Positions 12,476-25,886 of a DNA stretch of 64,000 nt are shown here, piece by piece. Each line of letters starts with the position of its first letter. Position 1 is the stretch's first letter. The stretch comes from Phoebastria nigripes (taxonomy: Eukaryota > Chordata > Aves > Procellariiformes > Diomedeidae): contig JAYKAV010001267.1 of the NCBI GenBank assembly GCA_035582835.1, positions 288,621 to 352,620 on the forward strand, written 5' to 3'. The notes under the pieces were generated by a model. The model searched no databases. It was given only the letters and a program-made list of their open reading frames with translations, and was not told the origin of the DNA. The position numbers were made by a program, and so were the translations under genes.

Positions 12476-15400
12476 AGATTTTTGTTCTCAGGAGAGCTGT
12501 AGGAGAAGATGGAAGCCCCTCTCTGCCACTCTGAGTAACTTATGGGAAGAACAAAGTTTCGTATCCTTCTCCAGGTTTCTACATCTATAGGCCAAGCATG
12601 GTGACTTTAGGCACTGTGTTACTCAGTGTGACAGATATTTCAGATTCTGTTCTATGTTTAATTTTTTTCTTTGCAGCGTATAGGAAGTATGTGATCTAAT
12701 ACAGGCCTCTAGTTTCCCAGATAGAGACCTTGGATTTAAAAATTACAGATTTTAGGGCTTAACTTCTACATACTTAAGACCTGTGCCAAAAGATCAAGTC
12801 CTTTGTCACTCTTCAAAATAGATTCCAGAATATAGTGGCATCAATTTTATATGTGCAATGATTTTTAGATTATTCGAAAGCTTATCTGAAAGTTGTGGGA
12901 CTTTTATATTTTATTTCTCATATATTCTCTCAATTCAGAAGTAACCTTTTTAGAATTTAATGTAATAAAATCTTTCAGTGTCAAACGCACGTGCACACAC
13001 ACATATATTTCCAGATCTCTTTCAGCACTGATTTATTATTAGTCACATTTTAGAAGTAGGCTCTTTCTACATGGAGTTTCTAATAGTTGGAAGAATTTCT
13101 TCAGCATTTTTTTTTCACATTCAGTAACAAAAAATGTTAGTACATTACAGAGATTTTTAAGGAGTGGAGATGTCTCTAACCATCAGGATTTCATTTTCCT
13201 TACCCAGTTATTTCGTATTTTAATTGTAGCCCAGGAAGCAACAAGGGAAGAGTACTAAAATTTTACTGAATTTTTTTATTACTGCTGGAACATCTAGCTC
13301 TCTGGACTAGATAGGTTATTTGGCCAATTCAAGAACTTCCTTTTTAAGCAAAATAAGCAAATGATCCTGCAAATAATTTGATATTCAAATATAGTAGGTC
13401 TTGTAATGTATAACTCATTTATATAAATTTTTTCTTTGAATATACAATCCCTGTTGTCTAAAGCTAGAAAAACTTTGTGACTGAAAATTATCACAATATA
13501 CCCTGTGATTCTGATGACAAAACAGGTATCCAGTCAGCAGACAGAAGTGACCTGGCTGAGTACTCTTATTACCTTCAGTGTTTACAGAACATTTTTAAAG
13601 CAAGAAAAAAACCTAGCTCTTGAAAATGTACTGCATACACTATTAGTGATGTTTATCAAAGTTTGTGTTAACAACTTTAGGATACAGGCTTGCAGTCGTC
13701 ATGCAAGCTTTTGCTCTACTCCCTGGCTTTTACCACAGCTGAACCGGGACAAAGAAGGAAATAATTGGGTTAGAAAGTGAAGTGTTAGAAATTACTTCTC
13801 ATTGAATCAGAGGGAGACAAAAACTCTTTTATGACTGATGTACAATTCATTTCTTGCTTTACTGGGATTTATACAAGTATATATATAGTACTGTATTAAT
13901 TTCAGTGATTGTGGGTGTACGTGGCAATTGCACTTGAAATACATAGTGTGCCAGCAATGCATAGCTGGAAGAGCATGTATGTTCCCTGCCCAGGTGAGGG
14001 CATAAAGTGTCATAGCTACCCTACCAGCCCTCCGTCCTGCCTGTCTGGTCATGGTTACAGGATGGAGCTTTCCACACTGTCATGTTTCAGTCCGTACTGA
14101 AAACCAATCCATGCACCAATCTACAAGCTCATCACACAGCAACTATGGGATCTTGTTTGAACAGATCTTTTAGAACAGATCTGTATGCATGGGATTCACA
14201 ATGTTCAATTACACTTTTGATCAATGAAAGTGGGTTACTCTCTGTTGGCTAAAGAAACAACCTTCAGACATGCTTATTCTTATATTTACATACATGCCAT
14301 TGTCATTTAACTAGTGAATATATAATTAGATTCTAAAGGTATATGGTCTTCCTCTCCTCTTTTAGAAAACAGGTAATGGCAGTAGTTATCCACTTGAAAA
14401 TGGTGTGCATTTAGGCAATACAAACTCTTCTTCTGCTTATGTGGTTAATGCCTTGTATAAGCATTTTGGAACTGAGAGTGATAGAGTGTGTATACAAGCA
14501 GTAACTGTCATAAACAGACTTAATTGACTCAAATACTGCACCAGGTTGTTTTTATTCTATAACTGGGTAGTCCTAAAGATGAAATGGGCCTGCACATACA
14601 GAATACAAAACAGATACTTTCTACTTTCATCTTCTGTTGAAAATCATAGCCTGGGTGGGATGGATGCGTTCTATAGTTGTATTTGAACAAGAGAATATCC
14701 TAAAATATTGTGTTCTTGTTCCTAAAACATGCCTGGAAAAGAATTTGGTTTAAAGTACAAGTTAGAAGTGAAGTAGGGAAATAGGTTTTCTGCTGTACCT
14801 AGCAATCTCCTATGTTCTGACACAAACTTTATGTGATACTGATTTAACACATGAAACACCTGAGAAAGAAATTGCATTTTCTGCAAAATAGATACTAGAC
14901 ACCCTCAACTGTCAGAGGTGCAAAGCGAGCTGCTAGAAGCAAAAGTCAGAAAAGTAATTGCTGACACCACCACAGTCATATTGACAGCAATATATACTCT
15001 GTGCCACCAGATCATGCTAAGTATTTCATATTTATGGAGGAGAGACATATTGTCTTTTCATATTGATAACCAGTTACGTTACGTTGCGGGGTGGGGAGAA
15101 TATGTAGTTCAGCAGTGACACAGATTTTATCCCACTTCCTCTGATTTTTTGCGTACTCTCAGGTTTTTTTCAGGTTATTTGAGGGTACCAGTGATTTGAG
15201 GCTTTATTCTCACATTGTAGTATTTTTAAATGGCTAGACAGTTCTCAAAGGTGAAAGTTTTGTGTATGAAACAATGTTACTTTTGTGCCCATATATCAGT
15301 TCAATTTAGATGACCATGGTAGTACTAAGAATTAACATCTCATAATTACTAAAAGAAAAACATATTGCAGAGGCTGACTATGCCTTACAGACATAGTGGT

Positions 15401-16000
15401 GTGTATCCAGTACTGTGGAGTTCATATATATTTTAAATTCACATACACAGTGAATTGTTCTACCATTTTAAACATAAAAGGCTGTCAGCAGTTGGAGTTT
15501 GTGAAAATATGCAGTGCAAGAGAAGTGGTCTTGGAAACGAATAAATCAAATTCCAAATATTTTAATTTATAAGCACAGTTCTCAGGATTTCCAAACAATG
15601 GATAAATACTTGAATAGTAATTTTCTCCCTTAGGGTTTTTTGGTACATTTATTAGAAAAATAACAAAACCAACAAAATAAAACAAAAAAGTTATAGGGCA
15701 CTAACTTGGAAACTAAAGGCTTTAAAGTCAGCACTTGGAGTGCATTTGAAAAATGTGGTTTGACATGATGAACTTTTGGGTGTAGGCCATGCACGCAAAT
15801 GGCTGTCCTTGTACAGATGTTGGGAGACTCTCTCTCTCCAGTCTTTACCACAGTCTCCAACAGTAATGTTTAATAACGTTTCTTACCTCCTACTTGAAAG
15901 ATCAGGAGAAGGGAGGCAATCTGCTGCTTTGTAAAGACTCAGAAATATACTCAGGACAACTTACTTTCCATTGATGTTAATGCTCAGTAGTATATATTAC

Positions 16001-16038
16001 ACATGTATTATATATATACACACATATATAATACATGT
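16001..16038. repeat. Perfect 14-bp inverted repeat in a TA/CA tract
   Basis: The arm acatgtattatata (16001-16014) is exactly reversed and complemented at 16025-16038, with a 10-base loop of TA and CA steps. It could extrude as a hairpin, but alternating purine-pyrimidine microsatellites often make such symmetry by chance. Only 14 bases pair, so a microRNA precursor is unlikely. Confidence 0.75.
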
Positions 16039-16639
16039 AGTATCTGAATTATATATACACACATCATGTTTATACATAATAAATTCTTTTGCTTGTTGGG
16101 GACTAGGTAGAGGTATTGCCTTTTTACTTTTAAATGAACATAAACTTCTTTTAAACTTTTTTCAAAATGAAGGAGTTTCAAGATAAGTCACATATTGCCT
16201 TGCATTTTCCATGGATCAAGAGCACACATACAGATAGCCACTGCAATTCAGCTGACAGGCAGTAACTTGTCAAATTATCATAACTTGAGGGTATGTCTGA
16301 GCCCTTAATTCTTGTCAAATTAAGCTTGATACCACTGACTTGGGCCGATCAGCATAAAGGTAGTGGGCAAAAACTTTCTATAATAAGCAAATGCTTCTTT
16401 CCCCTCTCTTGACCAGAAATACCCATGTTCCAGGAATTAACAACATTTTAATTTACTTTGTATCTTATTTTAAATCCTGATTGTAAAAGATGGCACTCTG
16501 TCCAATGTTACCATCTAAGTGAAGTTTTGATTAGCTTTGTTTTATTGAGTAAACCCTCTTTGGGTTAGTATTGACTTGACATGGTAAGAAAGAAAACCCA
16601 AACATAATATTCCACATTTTATCCTCCTCAACTTTGGTA

Positions 16640-16674
16640 ATTATTATATTATTATTATATTATTATTTATTATA
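16640..16674. repeat. ATT microsatellite
   Basis: Imperfect ATT/TAT trinucleotide repeat inside the TNFRSF19 intron. It is probably length-polymorphic and has no coding role. Confidence 0.85.
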
Positions 16675-18747
16675 TCCATGCAAGAAACGTAAAATATTGC
16701 AAGTTCTGTTTTCATGTGGTTAATCTACCACAGAAAGCTTTCTTTTAGGCATTCTGATTCTAGTAGTGATTGTAACTAATCATGGTTCTGAAAAAAAAAC
16801 TGAGAAAATAAACATGAAATAAGTGATAAAGGAGGTCTTTTTACATTTTGTCCTGTCTCTGGTTGGTTGGTATAATGGGCTGAAAATTCAACTATTCTGT
16901 TTATTGGCAGAAGTTACAGTGATACAGCTGGGAGTCATATGTTCCGTATTAGCTGAGTTACTGCTATTTAACCTTCTTGGATTAACAGAAACTTTACTTG
17001 CTTTTAAGAACCACACCTTCGTGTATACTGACGTTACAATGTACTATTGGTTAATTACGGGAAGAATGTGTATTTAGGCTTACTGCTCAAAATTATGCAG
17101 GACACAGCTTGGTATTTTGGGCAATTCTTCTTTAGTGCTAGCACATTTCCAGAATATGTTGGAACTAAGACTTAGAAAAGGAAATCTATTCCTTAAATAA
17201 AATAGATTTTTTGTTTTGTTTTTGTGATGCATATATGCACATGCTTTCCAGAATCATAAAACAGCGTGCACCTTCTCCCTCCCTTCTTAATGTATCACGT
17301 CCAATTCACAAAGTGTTTAATTACATATTTAAATTTAATCATGTAATCATTTAATAGATGTAAGTACAAGTTTAAAGTTTAAAATGCACCTCCTTGCTTT
17401 ACTGAAATGGGACCATTAAGTCTGTGAGCCTAAAAAGAAAGAGAGAGTTTATGAAAATGCATACATATCTGAGTAACACTGAAAGCAGAGTTCAGCAATG
17501 CCCAACGGGCCACTTCTACAATAGCAATCCACTTCTGAAATGTTGGTCTCTGCGGGGAAGATCACTATCATTATAATTAGAGCTACACTACAATGGACTG
17601 CTCACAGTAGCTATTCCAAAAAGTTCTTTGAAGATGAAGATGAGTGGTAGGCATTCTCAGGAATAGAAAATTGCTTTCTNAANNAAAAAAAAAAAAAAAA
17701 AAATCAACCAAATAAAATAAATCTTAAATAAGTAGATGGCTAAAATAAATTTTAAAATAAAATCACTGTATTTCCAGTTTGGATATTGCTGATGGGCACT
17801 AAAAAAATATATATCATTTATAATTTCCAAGAATATGTAATATGTAATTATACTGGCAAATAGATATATATTGTGAGCAAATGAAGAGAGACAAAAATAC
17901 AGCAGCTCCACCTCCAGTGCTCTTGTTTTATTTTTGCTTTCAAAATTAACAATTCTTTTTTCTACTGATTATGAAGGCCTAATTTCTAAGAACTGTTTAG
18001 TGCTTTTAGGTAGGTACATTGATACAAGTAGGTATATTGATTGAAAAATATTTGAAGACCTTCTGATCAGTTTTTTATTGTCTTGTTTTTAAATGCTTGT
18101 CGAGGCTGCCTTTAACCTTCTAAAGACTAGATCACACAGTTGACTAAAATTGAAAACCTGATATCAGAGCACAGTCCTTGATTTTCACGCCAAAGCCAGC
18201 ACACATTGCTGTATAGACAGCTTTTTTTTAATATAGTTTTACTGCTTCTCACAGAATTATATCCTGGAACTTTACATACCATGCAGAAATTTCTGCAGTC
18301 TGTTAAAACTATAAACTTAAAACTACAGCTGCAAGAATCCTAGAAACTGAGTGAAAAGTTTTCTCCGTGGAAGACTGCAATGTTCCTGCCAAGAGCATTC
18401 AAGTTACGACAAAAAGATTATGACACTGGTTGCTTTTTCTTTTAAATAACAATGAAGATCTGGAAAAGAGGTCATAGAACTTAGCTCTGTGAGTAATAGG
18501 AATTATAGAAGAACATAAAGAGAAGGACAGGTAATAATTATTTAAAAGGAAAAGTACCTGAGACCCTGAATTGGAATTTTGTTCTGTTATCTGGAACACA
18601 AATAATAGATAGACCATCTGCTATGATAATGAAAATTATAACATTTCAGTACAAGGACAGAGTTTCAAAATGTATTTCTAGTTCATGTAGGAGACTTCAG
18701 CCTCTTTATTGACTTGAGTTTTGAGATCTGCTGTATTTTAATAACTC

Positions 18748-19205
18748 AGAATCACAGAATGGTTGAGGTAGGAAGGGACCTATGAGATCATCTGGTTCAA
18801 CCCCTCTGCTCAAGCAGGGTCACCTAGAGCTGGTTGCCCAGGACCATGTCCAGATGGCTTCTCAGCATCTCCAAGGAGGGAGACTCCACAACCACTCTGG
18901 TCAATCTGTGCTAGTGCTTGGTCACCCTCACAGTTAAAAAAGTGTTTCCTGATGTTCAAAGGGAACCTCCTGTGTTTCAGTTTGTGCCCATTGCCTCTGC
19001 TCCACTGAAAAGAGCCTGGCTCTGCCCTCTTTGCACCCTCCCGTCAAGGATTTATACACACTGATGAGATTCCCCTGAGCCTTCTGTTCTCCAGGCTGAG
19101 CAGTCCCAGTTCTCTCAGCCTTTCATCATAGGAGAGAGGCTCCAGTTCCTCAATCATTTTTGTGGCCCTTCATTGGACTCTCTCCAGTAGCTCCACTCTG
19201 TCCAA
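18748..19205 (-). mobile_element. CR1 LINE fragment, 3' end only
   Basis: This is the 3' end of a chicken-repeat-1 (CR1) retrotransposon inserted opposite to the host gene. Read on the minus strand it ends in the typical CR1 tail (ccattctgtgatt at the 18748 side), preceded by the family's conserved non-coding part: ggtcccttcctacctcaacc, the stretch about hospital-like gttgaaccagatgatctcat, and the frame remnant around the agggaccaaag-type block. The 5' side stops near 19205 with no reverse transcriptase motif left, as usual for CR1, which inserts 5'-truncated copies. Scattered substitutions mark it as old and immobile. It lies in the TNFRSF19 intron. Confidence 0.9.
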
Positions 19206-20896
19206 TCTGGCAAGTTAAAAGGACATAAGAAAGGTCTGCTATAAATTTGCTCTTCACACTTTTGATGTGACAGTGGAACATAATAGTACAAATCAAAGGT
19301 AAATAGAAATATTCGAGCAGATGTAAATGCAGGAACACTTGTTTCTCTTCACATTGAAATCAGGAAAATAACAACTAAACATTCTTTCTTCTGAATAATA
19401 GACATGATCTGACCTCTCCACTTTTTTATATTGCCCCACTTACCAGCAACTACATGATACTATAATCCACAGAAACTGTTTTTATTTAACATGTTGGGTG
19501 TCTTTTTTTTAATTTTGGATTCTTGATTTCCTAGAAGTTAGTACTTTCTTTGGTGTTAAGTGGTCTGAAAACTTAGAATTGGATGGAATGAAGCTGATTT
19601 TCAAAATACCTAGCTTTTTGCAATCTGGCCATTATAACAAAGCAATATGGTATTGTAAAACGCTTTGGTGCCCGCGTTTGATGTGTGTAGAGGAAATACC
19701 ATAATTATTTCAGAAAATTACTCCTCAGTAATACAATTCCACTGATTGCAGTAACTAAGCTAGTAAGTTAGTTCTCTCCTGCTATTCTTATATTGCAGTT
19801 AAGATACCAAACAAATGTATGTATGTACAATTTGATTAGTGATTTTAATATACTCTGGCAGACATTTATCTCCCAATTTAAACTTATGACTGCATGGACC
19901 ATTTCTTAGGAAATCATAGTCTTTAGGTTTTAACCAAAGATCTTCTGGGGTAAATAGGCACATTTAACTTACTTTTATAAATTAATAAAATATGGTTGGT
20001 GTTTTTTTAAAAATTTGCTGTCAGAGAAATACTCAATGTTTTGTTCCTTTTTCTCATAAAATATTATTGAATTGATGTGGACTTCAAAGTAGATTGAAAT
20101 AGATGAGGTATCAAAATTCATAAGTTGTTAAAAAAGAATTTAATTTTAAAAGACCATTCGTAATTTAAGGTAGTTTCAATAGTTGTAGTTAAAGTTTTGA
20201 TACTTTAAAACTCTTTTTCACTTTCCACCTAAAAGTAGCAATGTTTGTCAAAGCTAGAAACATTGCTTAAGTCTTTACTAATACGGATATAAAGTCAATC
20301 TGTTGAATTTTTACTAGAGGTATTACCTGTATTATAAAACTATCACTGAATAAAAAAAGTTAGCACAGTTGAAATCCTAGGTTTGATCCTAGAAATTACC
20401 AGGGTGTCATGACATACGCAACCAAGCAAAATGATATGTTTGACAGCATTTAAACTTCTGTGGGTGTCTCAGTTCTCAGAAAGTTTCCTTATTAAGGGAA
20501 GTTCATGTATTTGTGACTCCCTCTAGTGGATAGCTTTCTCAACTATACACTAGGAAATGTTCTCCATAATAAAATCATCTGACATTAAAAATTGAGAGGT
20601 CTTTGTTTTCATGGTGAAGATCTGTTTCCATTCTCATGGATAGTCAGAATGTGTTTGTGTGCATCTCCACTCATTATCACTCATTTTGCAATATATTTTT
20701 TAAAAGATTTTTTTCGTAATGTGGTTGCTGATGATTGTATCTATTTATATGTGCAACTAATGTTTATACATTAGCAGATGGAACATCCTTTTTTTTCTGT
20801 GCTACAAACCTCTTCTATTTCCCAGACTTTCATTTACATGGCTATATTCCTGAAATGTTTACCGTTCGCCTTAATTATTATTTAATTATATTTCAG

Positions 20897-21061
20897 GTAC
20901 CACCAAAGTAAATCTTGTGAAGATCCCTTCAACTGCTTCCAGTCCTCGAGACACTGCTCTAGCAGCTGTTATATGCAGTGCACTTGCAACAGTGCTCTTA
21001 GCTCTTCTTATTCTTTGTGTTATCTATTGTAAGAGGCAGTTTATGGAGAAGAAACCAAGCT
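20897..21061 (+). CDS. TNFRSF19: TNFRSF19 (TROY) exon: juxtamembrane and membrane span
   Basis: This exon encodes the stalk and transmembrane segment of TNF receptor superfamily member 19, a type I plasma-membrane receptor. From memory of human TROY the frame is nearly identical: it starts TTKVNLVKIP, continues STASSPRDTALAAV, and has a hydrophobic span of about 22 residues (AVICSALATVLLALL onward) ending before a basic stop-transfer stretch, KRQFMEKKPS. The acceptor is tatttcag; the donor is gtgagt at 21062. It begins with two bases of a split codon and ends with one base (T) completed as TGG by the next exon. In the family, TROY signals through TRAF adaptors to JNK and NF-kappaB and can replace p75 in the Nogo receptor complex; that is established for mammals, not seen here. 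The cysteine-rich ligand-facing exons are missing from the window. Confidence 0.96.
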
Positions 21062-22341
21062 GTGAGTTTCCAATTATTACTGTTTCTTTGTAATATTTGT
21101 ATACTGGTATTAGTTTGGCAGATCTCTGTGTAGGTAAATAAATGAAATGTCTACAGCATTCAAGCAAGTTTAGCATTGAGATGAACAAGCTAGCAGAAGC
21201 CCAAGACTCCATACAAGTTTGCCAGCTCAGTGTGGATGTTCCAGGTTCTACTGAGAAAATGCTGTGCATATGTCCAGAAATAGTCCAGTTGCATTAATTC
21301 TGTGCCATACTCTGTTAGATGCTGCACAGATATATTTGGACCATTCGGGAGCCAAGCTGGGACATCATTATAGAGTTGCAATGCCAATGTGGAAATACCA
21401 GCTTGGAGGATCTGTGCATCACATCCTATTGTGAAACACAGATTAGCTCATCAAGATAATGAATGTGGCCAGTGTAGATAGCAGATTTGTCATTAACAGT
21501 TTTGGTTTTATATTCAAGATGAATTAAATGCCTAAGCCAGTTTTAGATTTGTAAATTTAAAAAAAAAAATCCATAACAGCTCATCAATGTAATTCAGTTT
21601 GTTTATAATAGACATTTTTCTGCCCCTTAATTTAAATTAAGAAAGCAAAAAGTCAAAAGCACTCTAGTTCCCATTTATCATTTTAAAAAAAACTTTTATT
21701 AAAATATGTTTATAGCATCTAATGAACCCTGGATGTCAAACAAGAATAATATCTAGGAGAATTGATGTTATCACTGCTTACAGCATAAGCAAAAATAAAA
21801 AGATTGAGAGAGGCATTGTAAGAATTGTTCCTAACCGAGAAGATGCTTTACAATGTAAGTTTTGACAAATTCAGACATAGTGAATTCAAACTTCAGTTAG
21901 TAAAGTTTAGTAACTCGTTTGCCTTGGCCTACAATTATACAGATTAAAGGAAGTCTGCTGTTAATATAAAGCTCTTTAAGATAACATAAACAAAATCCCA
22001 GTGGCTGAAAGTTGAATGTGGAAAATTTCAGATGGGAATCCCTGAGAATCGTTAAAACACTGAAAAAATGTAACAGTGAATAAGACATACTCTCAAATCA
22101 TCACAATAAGAGCAGATGTCTTCCTAGAAGAGGCTGTAGTTGAACCAGCTGTTCTAGGGTTTGTTGCAAAATCTGTGGTTTGTGTTATATGAAACCACAT
22201 GATCATTGTGGATCTTTCAGTTGGAAAATGTATGGAAATACTGTAGAGTATGACATTTAAGCATTCTGTGAAGATAGGAGGCTCTTAACAGGAAAAAGGG
22301 TATCATTTACTAATATATATTTTTATTCATTTTGCCCAAAG

Positions 22342-22467
22342 GGTCTCTGAGATCACAAGACATTCACTACAATGGCTCTGAATTGTCATGTTTTGATAGA
22401 CCACGGCTAAATGAATATGACCACAGAACATGTTGCCAGTGCCAGAGAAGTACATCACAGACACGTG
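22342..22467 (+). CDS. TNFRSF19: TNFRSF19 exon: first cytoplasmic segment
   Basis: The exon continues the frame just inside the membrane: W (split codon), SLRSQDIHYNGSELSCFDRP, then a segment with RLNEYDHRTCCQCQR. It closely follows the human TROY cytoplasmic sequence I remember (SLRSQDIQYNGSELSCFDRP), including the CCQC cluster. The acceptor is the A-containing but acceptable tttgcccaaag; the donor is gtatgt after base 22467, leaving one base (G) for the next codon. The 126-base length and the split-codon phase fit both neighbours, so the three exons join without a break. There is no death domain, as expected for this receptor. The introns on each side are about 1.3 kb and 0.8 kb and hold nothing else recognisable apart from poly-A runs. 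Confidence 0.96.
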
Positions 22468-23242
22468 GTATGTTAGGTCTACTAAAAGGTGACTTTATGG
22501 CATGATGAACATTTATCTAACACCTGAGTTGTGACATTTAACTTTAACTACAGAGCTAACATTGTCAAACTACCCTTTGTCCTAGGCTAATTTCTCAATA
22601 AGCAGATAGAATTTCTAAGTAGCTATTCGGTTATGATTTTTTTTTCTGTTTTCATTCCAATGACCCTTCACTTAAAAAAAAAAAAAAAAAAAGCTTTAAA
22701 TGTCTATCTCATTTCTTTCTGATAAAAATAGCGCTGCATCTGGCTTTGAGACTTAAATTAGTGTGAAGGATTTACTAGACAGTATCTAAGAATGTGATAT
22801 GAACGCTAAAGGACATTAACAACCTGAACAATTCAAATCATTGAGATTTTGTGAAGTCGCATCAGAACAGGTGCATTTATGACGTTAACAAGTACATAAT
22901 TTAACACAAGAGCACAGGCTTAAATATCATCCTAATACGTTAACTCAGAATGTGGTACTTCCTCTCATGCGTACCTAATTGAAAAGCAAATTAATTTAAA
23001 AAGTACATACTCATGACTGACATCTATATTATTCCTGGAGGAAGGGCTTGGCTTTTATAAGTAATTCGATTTTAAGGTAATAAATTAAAGAACCCATTTT
23101 TTGCAATAAGAAATCTCTTTCCTCAATCCATATATTATAATGTAACTGGCAAACTAATACTCAAGTTTGAAAGAGTACAGAGACTAAGTTTATACAGAGC
23201 TTTAACACTTTTAACATTATTAAATTAATTTTCATTCCTTAG

Positions 23243-23345
23243 GACCAGTTCACTTGATTCCATCACTGTGCTGTGATGAAACCTGTAGCATGGAGCACAG
23301 CAGTCACAGTTGTGTTTTCCACTCACAGACTACACTTAATGAAAG
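23243..23345 (+). CDS. TNFRSF19: TNFRSF19 exon: cysteine-containing cytoplasmic segment
   Basis: A short exon encoding GPVHLIPSLCCDETC and then MEHSSHSCVFHSQTTLNE, ending with AG of an arginine codon completed by the next exon. It aligns with the human stretch beginning GPVRLLPSMCCEEAC; the second half is much more diverged, with conserved spacing of the cysteines and of the histidine-serine pair. The acceptor is ttcattccttag and the donor gtaact. The 2.1-kb intron that follows (23346-25492) has no recognisable gene; it contains poly-G and AT-rich stretches only. The role of this segment in signalling is not known to me. Confidence 0.94.
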
Positions 23346-25492
23346 GTAACTTAGTTTTATAAATGTCTGTTGAACATTAAATATTTTTTATGCAGTCAAA
23401 TTAATATTTATACAGATACAATAGCTGTTTGGAGTGGAACAAAGGATTTTGATGAACTGTAGCCGTATCCTCCCATTTTGGCAAAAAACAAGTTTATGGT
23501 GAAAAATCAATTTTAAGTATTACTTAATAAATGCTGACTTGATATATCAGTTTCTCTGAAGTAGTGACTTACTTCTCTCACAAGCAAATAGTCTTCCTCT
23601 TACTCTATGGTACCTTAGAGGCTTTGGTGACTCCCTCTTCTGCTATGGGTTAGCAAGGTGCTGCATAAACCTGTGAATCTGGGGGGGGTTAAGGTACAGT
23701 TTAGAAGTGTCATGAATATTTTCTTTTTTTGGAAACTCTTAATGACTGTGAGATTTGAAATATCTAGTATTTTTGAATTTCCACCAGATTGTAACCATTA
23801 TTTTCTTGTAATCAGCTGAATATAAATACAGTAGTAGAGTAGTTATTTCTACAGCAGTGCCATGAGCTAAATATATAAAATTTATGTTGTCATTCAGAGT
23901 TTCCTGGTTACAGATTTTAACACAGGATGTATTTATTTCTTTTAGCTAGAATCGTTTTCCATATAAGGTTTAAATTGGTTTCCAGTTGTTTGTTCTTATG
24001 GCCAAATGTAACTAAAAATGTAGAGGCAGCTTCTTCATAGGTATTGTTTATGCAAGGTGACTTAGTGACCGAAGTACAAGATATAAAATACCTAATTTTT
24101 CTATAACAACTTGTTTAAATACCAGCAAGCTTGAGTCATCCTTTTATACCTCCAAGGCTGACAAATTGAGAGTTGTGTACTTTGTGGGGGAATCTTTTGG
24201 TTAAGGCTTTAAAAATAAATGTTATATCCATGCTATGTAGACATCAAAGATCCCGTGGTTCCTTCCAGTAGAAATGGAGTTTGCTCCAATTTCCTTTGCC
24301 AAAATAATGTATTTCCTTCAATTGTGGTGCAATGTCCTGACTTTTGGCCTCATCTATGAAAATGCTTTGTGTGTATATCAAAGCTATTAAAGCATCATGT
24401 TTTGGAAATGAGTAAGGCTACTTAAAATCTGTTACAGGCAATGTTAATGTGGGATGAGTTTTGTCACTCAAATTATTACTGTATATCAGACTTAATATAG
24501 CCTTTACAGTTTTATAAATCTGTAGACGGTTTTTGGAAATAAAACATATTGGTATAACTTTTTGGTTTTGTTAATACTTATTTTGGTATACTATAGTAAA
24601 AAACATTACTGGGCTTTCAACAGAGATAGGCATGTATAGTTCACTCAGGCATGTCAGTATCATCATGCACTTTAAATACACTTGAGAGAGATAATACTGA
24701 GTTTCTAATTCCACTTTCTTCCATTTTCCATGAAATAAAAATAATCCTTCTGAGAATTAAAAATCCTTGCCCTTATTTAATATTATGTCCTTTCCTCATG
24801 AAAGAGAATAGGAGAAAAACTTCTTTTCACGTTTTGAAAGCCAGACAGAACAAACTGAAAAATCTAAAGTGAATGTATGTTTCAATATGAAATCACACAG
24901 ATAGAAGGAGTTTCAAGCAATCTTGTTGTCTATTCCCTTCTCCCAGTCTGAACCCGCTTTACTTCTTTTACTTCCGTTAGATATTTGTCTAGTCTGGTTT
25001 TTTTTGAACATTGTGTGTTGGGATTCCACAGCCTTCCCAAACATCTTTTTTTGCTGCAATTTAAGCCTGTTATATCTTGTCTTAACACACACACCCCCCA
25101 TGCATTGAGAACAAATAAATTCCTTCCTCTTTGCAACAGTCTTTGTATCTGAACACTACTGTAGTATTTTTTATCATATTTTTGTTCTTTAGACTATAAA
25201 CAACCCCAACTGTAGTTCATGTTTTCTAGAACCCTTAATTCACAGTATGAAGGGTTCTATGCATCCTCTTTACCTTTAGTAGTGTTCTCCAGAGCTTTCT
25301 TCATTTCCAGACAAGGAACAAAGTGTATTCCTTTTCAAAAGAATTTGTTTGTACAGGATGCCTCTAGAGTATTAACTTATATAACCCTGCTAACCTTCTT
25401 GAAATACGCATAATTACTAATGACAGTAATTACAATACTGATAATATTTTCTGGAATGCTTTTGAAACCATGTGTCTTTTATCCTTTTGCAG

Positions 25493-25886
25493 GGCTTCTG
25501 ATTCTGTTGGAGAAATGATTCCTACCTTCCTTGGTTCTCTTTCACACTCTACCTGTGGAGACATTTCAGATGCTTGGCCTCTTATGCAAAACTCAGCTTG
25601 TTGTGACAGCATTTCTTTCTGTGAATCATATTCAGAACTGGCTGGAGGATCTGCAAAATCCTGCAGTCCTGAGACTGAAAATGCAGCCACTGTTGAGTTG
25701 GATAATAACCAGGAACTAAGTGAAGTACTTATTTCAGCTAAGTCTCTTGATGGAAACATTGCAAAGTCCTTTGAAATCTCCAAACATAGAACATGCATAG
25801 AAGTTTCATCACTTCAGAACTCAGCGGCTGCTGAAACCCAGCCAAAGACAAAGCGTAATGGAACAGCAAATGACTCTACAGACTGA
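25493..25886 (+). CDS. TNFRSF19: TNFRSF19 last coding exon: C-terminal tail
   Basis: After the acceptor (ccttttgcag) this exon gives the last 130 residues and the stop TGA at 25884-25886, directly followed by TAA. The first part is conserved with human TROY: GEMIPTFLGSL, then CGDISDAWPLMQN and ISFCESYSELAGG. The conserved GSL and DAWPLMQN blocks lie in the region that in mammals recruits TRAF proteins (inference for the bird). The second half, from about residue 55, is acidic, serine-rich and poorly conserved, ending in a lysine/arginine patch (PKTKRNG) and ANDSTD. It shows no likeness to either human C-terminus I remember. A long antisense open frame (25430-25798 minus) is a shadow of this exon. 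Seven bases after the stop a possible donor (GAG then GTAAAA at 25894) suggests the message may splice again in its 3' UTR. Confidence 0.95.

Larger units (their letters stand above)
1..20896 (+). other. TNFRSF19: TNFRSF19 intron, no exon found
   Basis: I read this AT-rich stretch as the intron upstream of the membrane-span exon. It ends in a normal acceptor (tatttcag before base 20897). The previous exon should encode cysteine-rich TNF-receptor repeats and end with one base of a split codon; I looked for a cysteine-dense frame followed by a donor and saw none, so the extracellular exons are probably left of the window. A divergent exon could have been missed by eye. The stretch holds a 15-N gap, a CR1 fragment, a relic SINE, simple repeats and many homopolymer runs. 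The short open frames in it have no recognisable protein features. Confidence 0.75.

Noticed and set aside
16001..16038. MicroRNA hairpin
   Set aside because: The stem is only 14 pairs, made of TA/CA microsatellite sequence, too short for a precursor.
25430..25798. 122-codon minus-strand frame
   Set aside because: It is the antisense shadow of the last TNFRSF19 coding exon.
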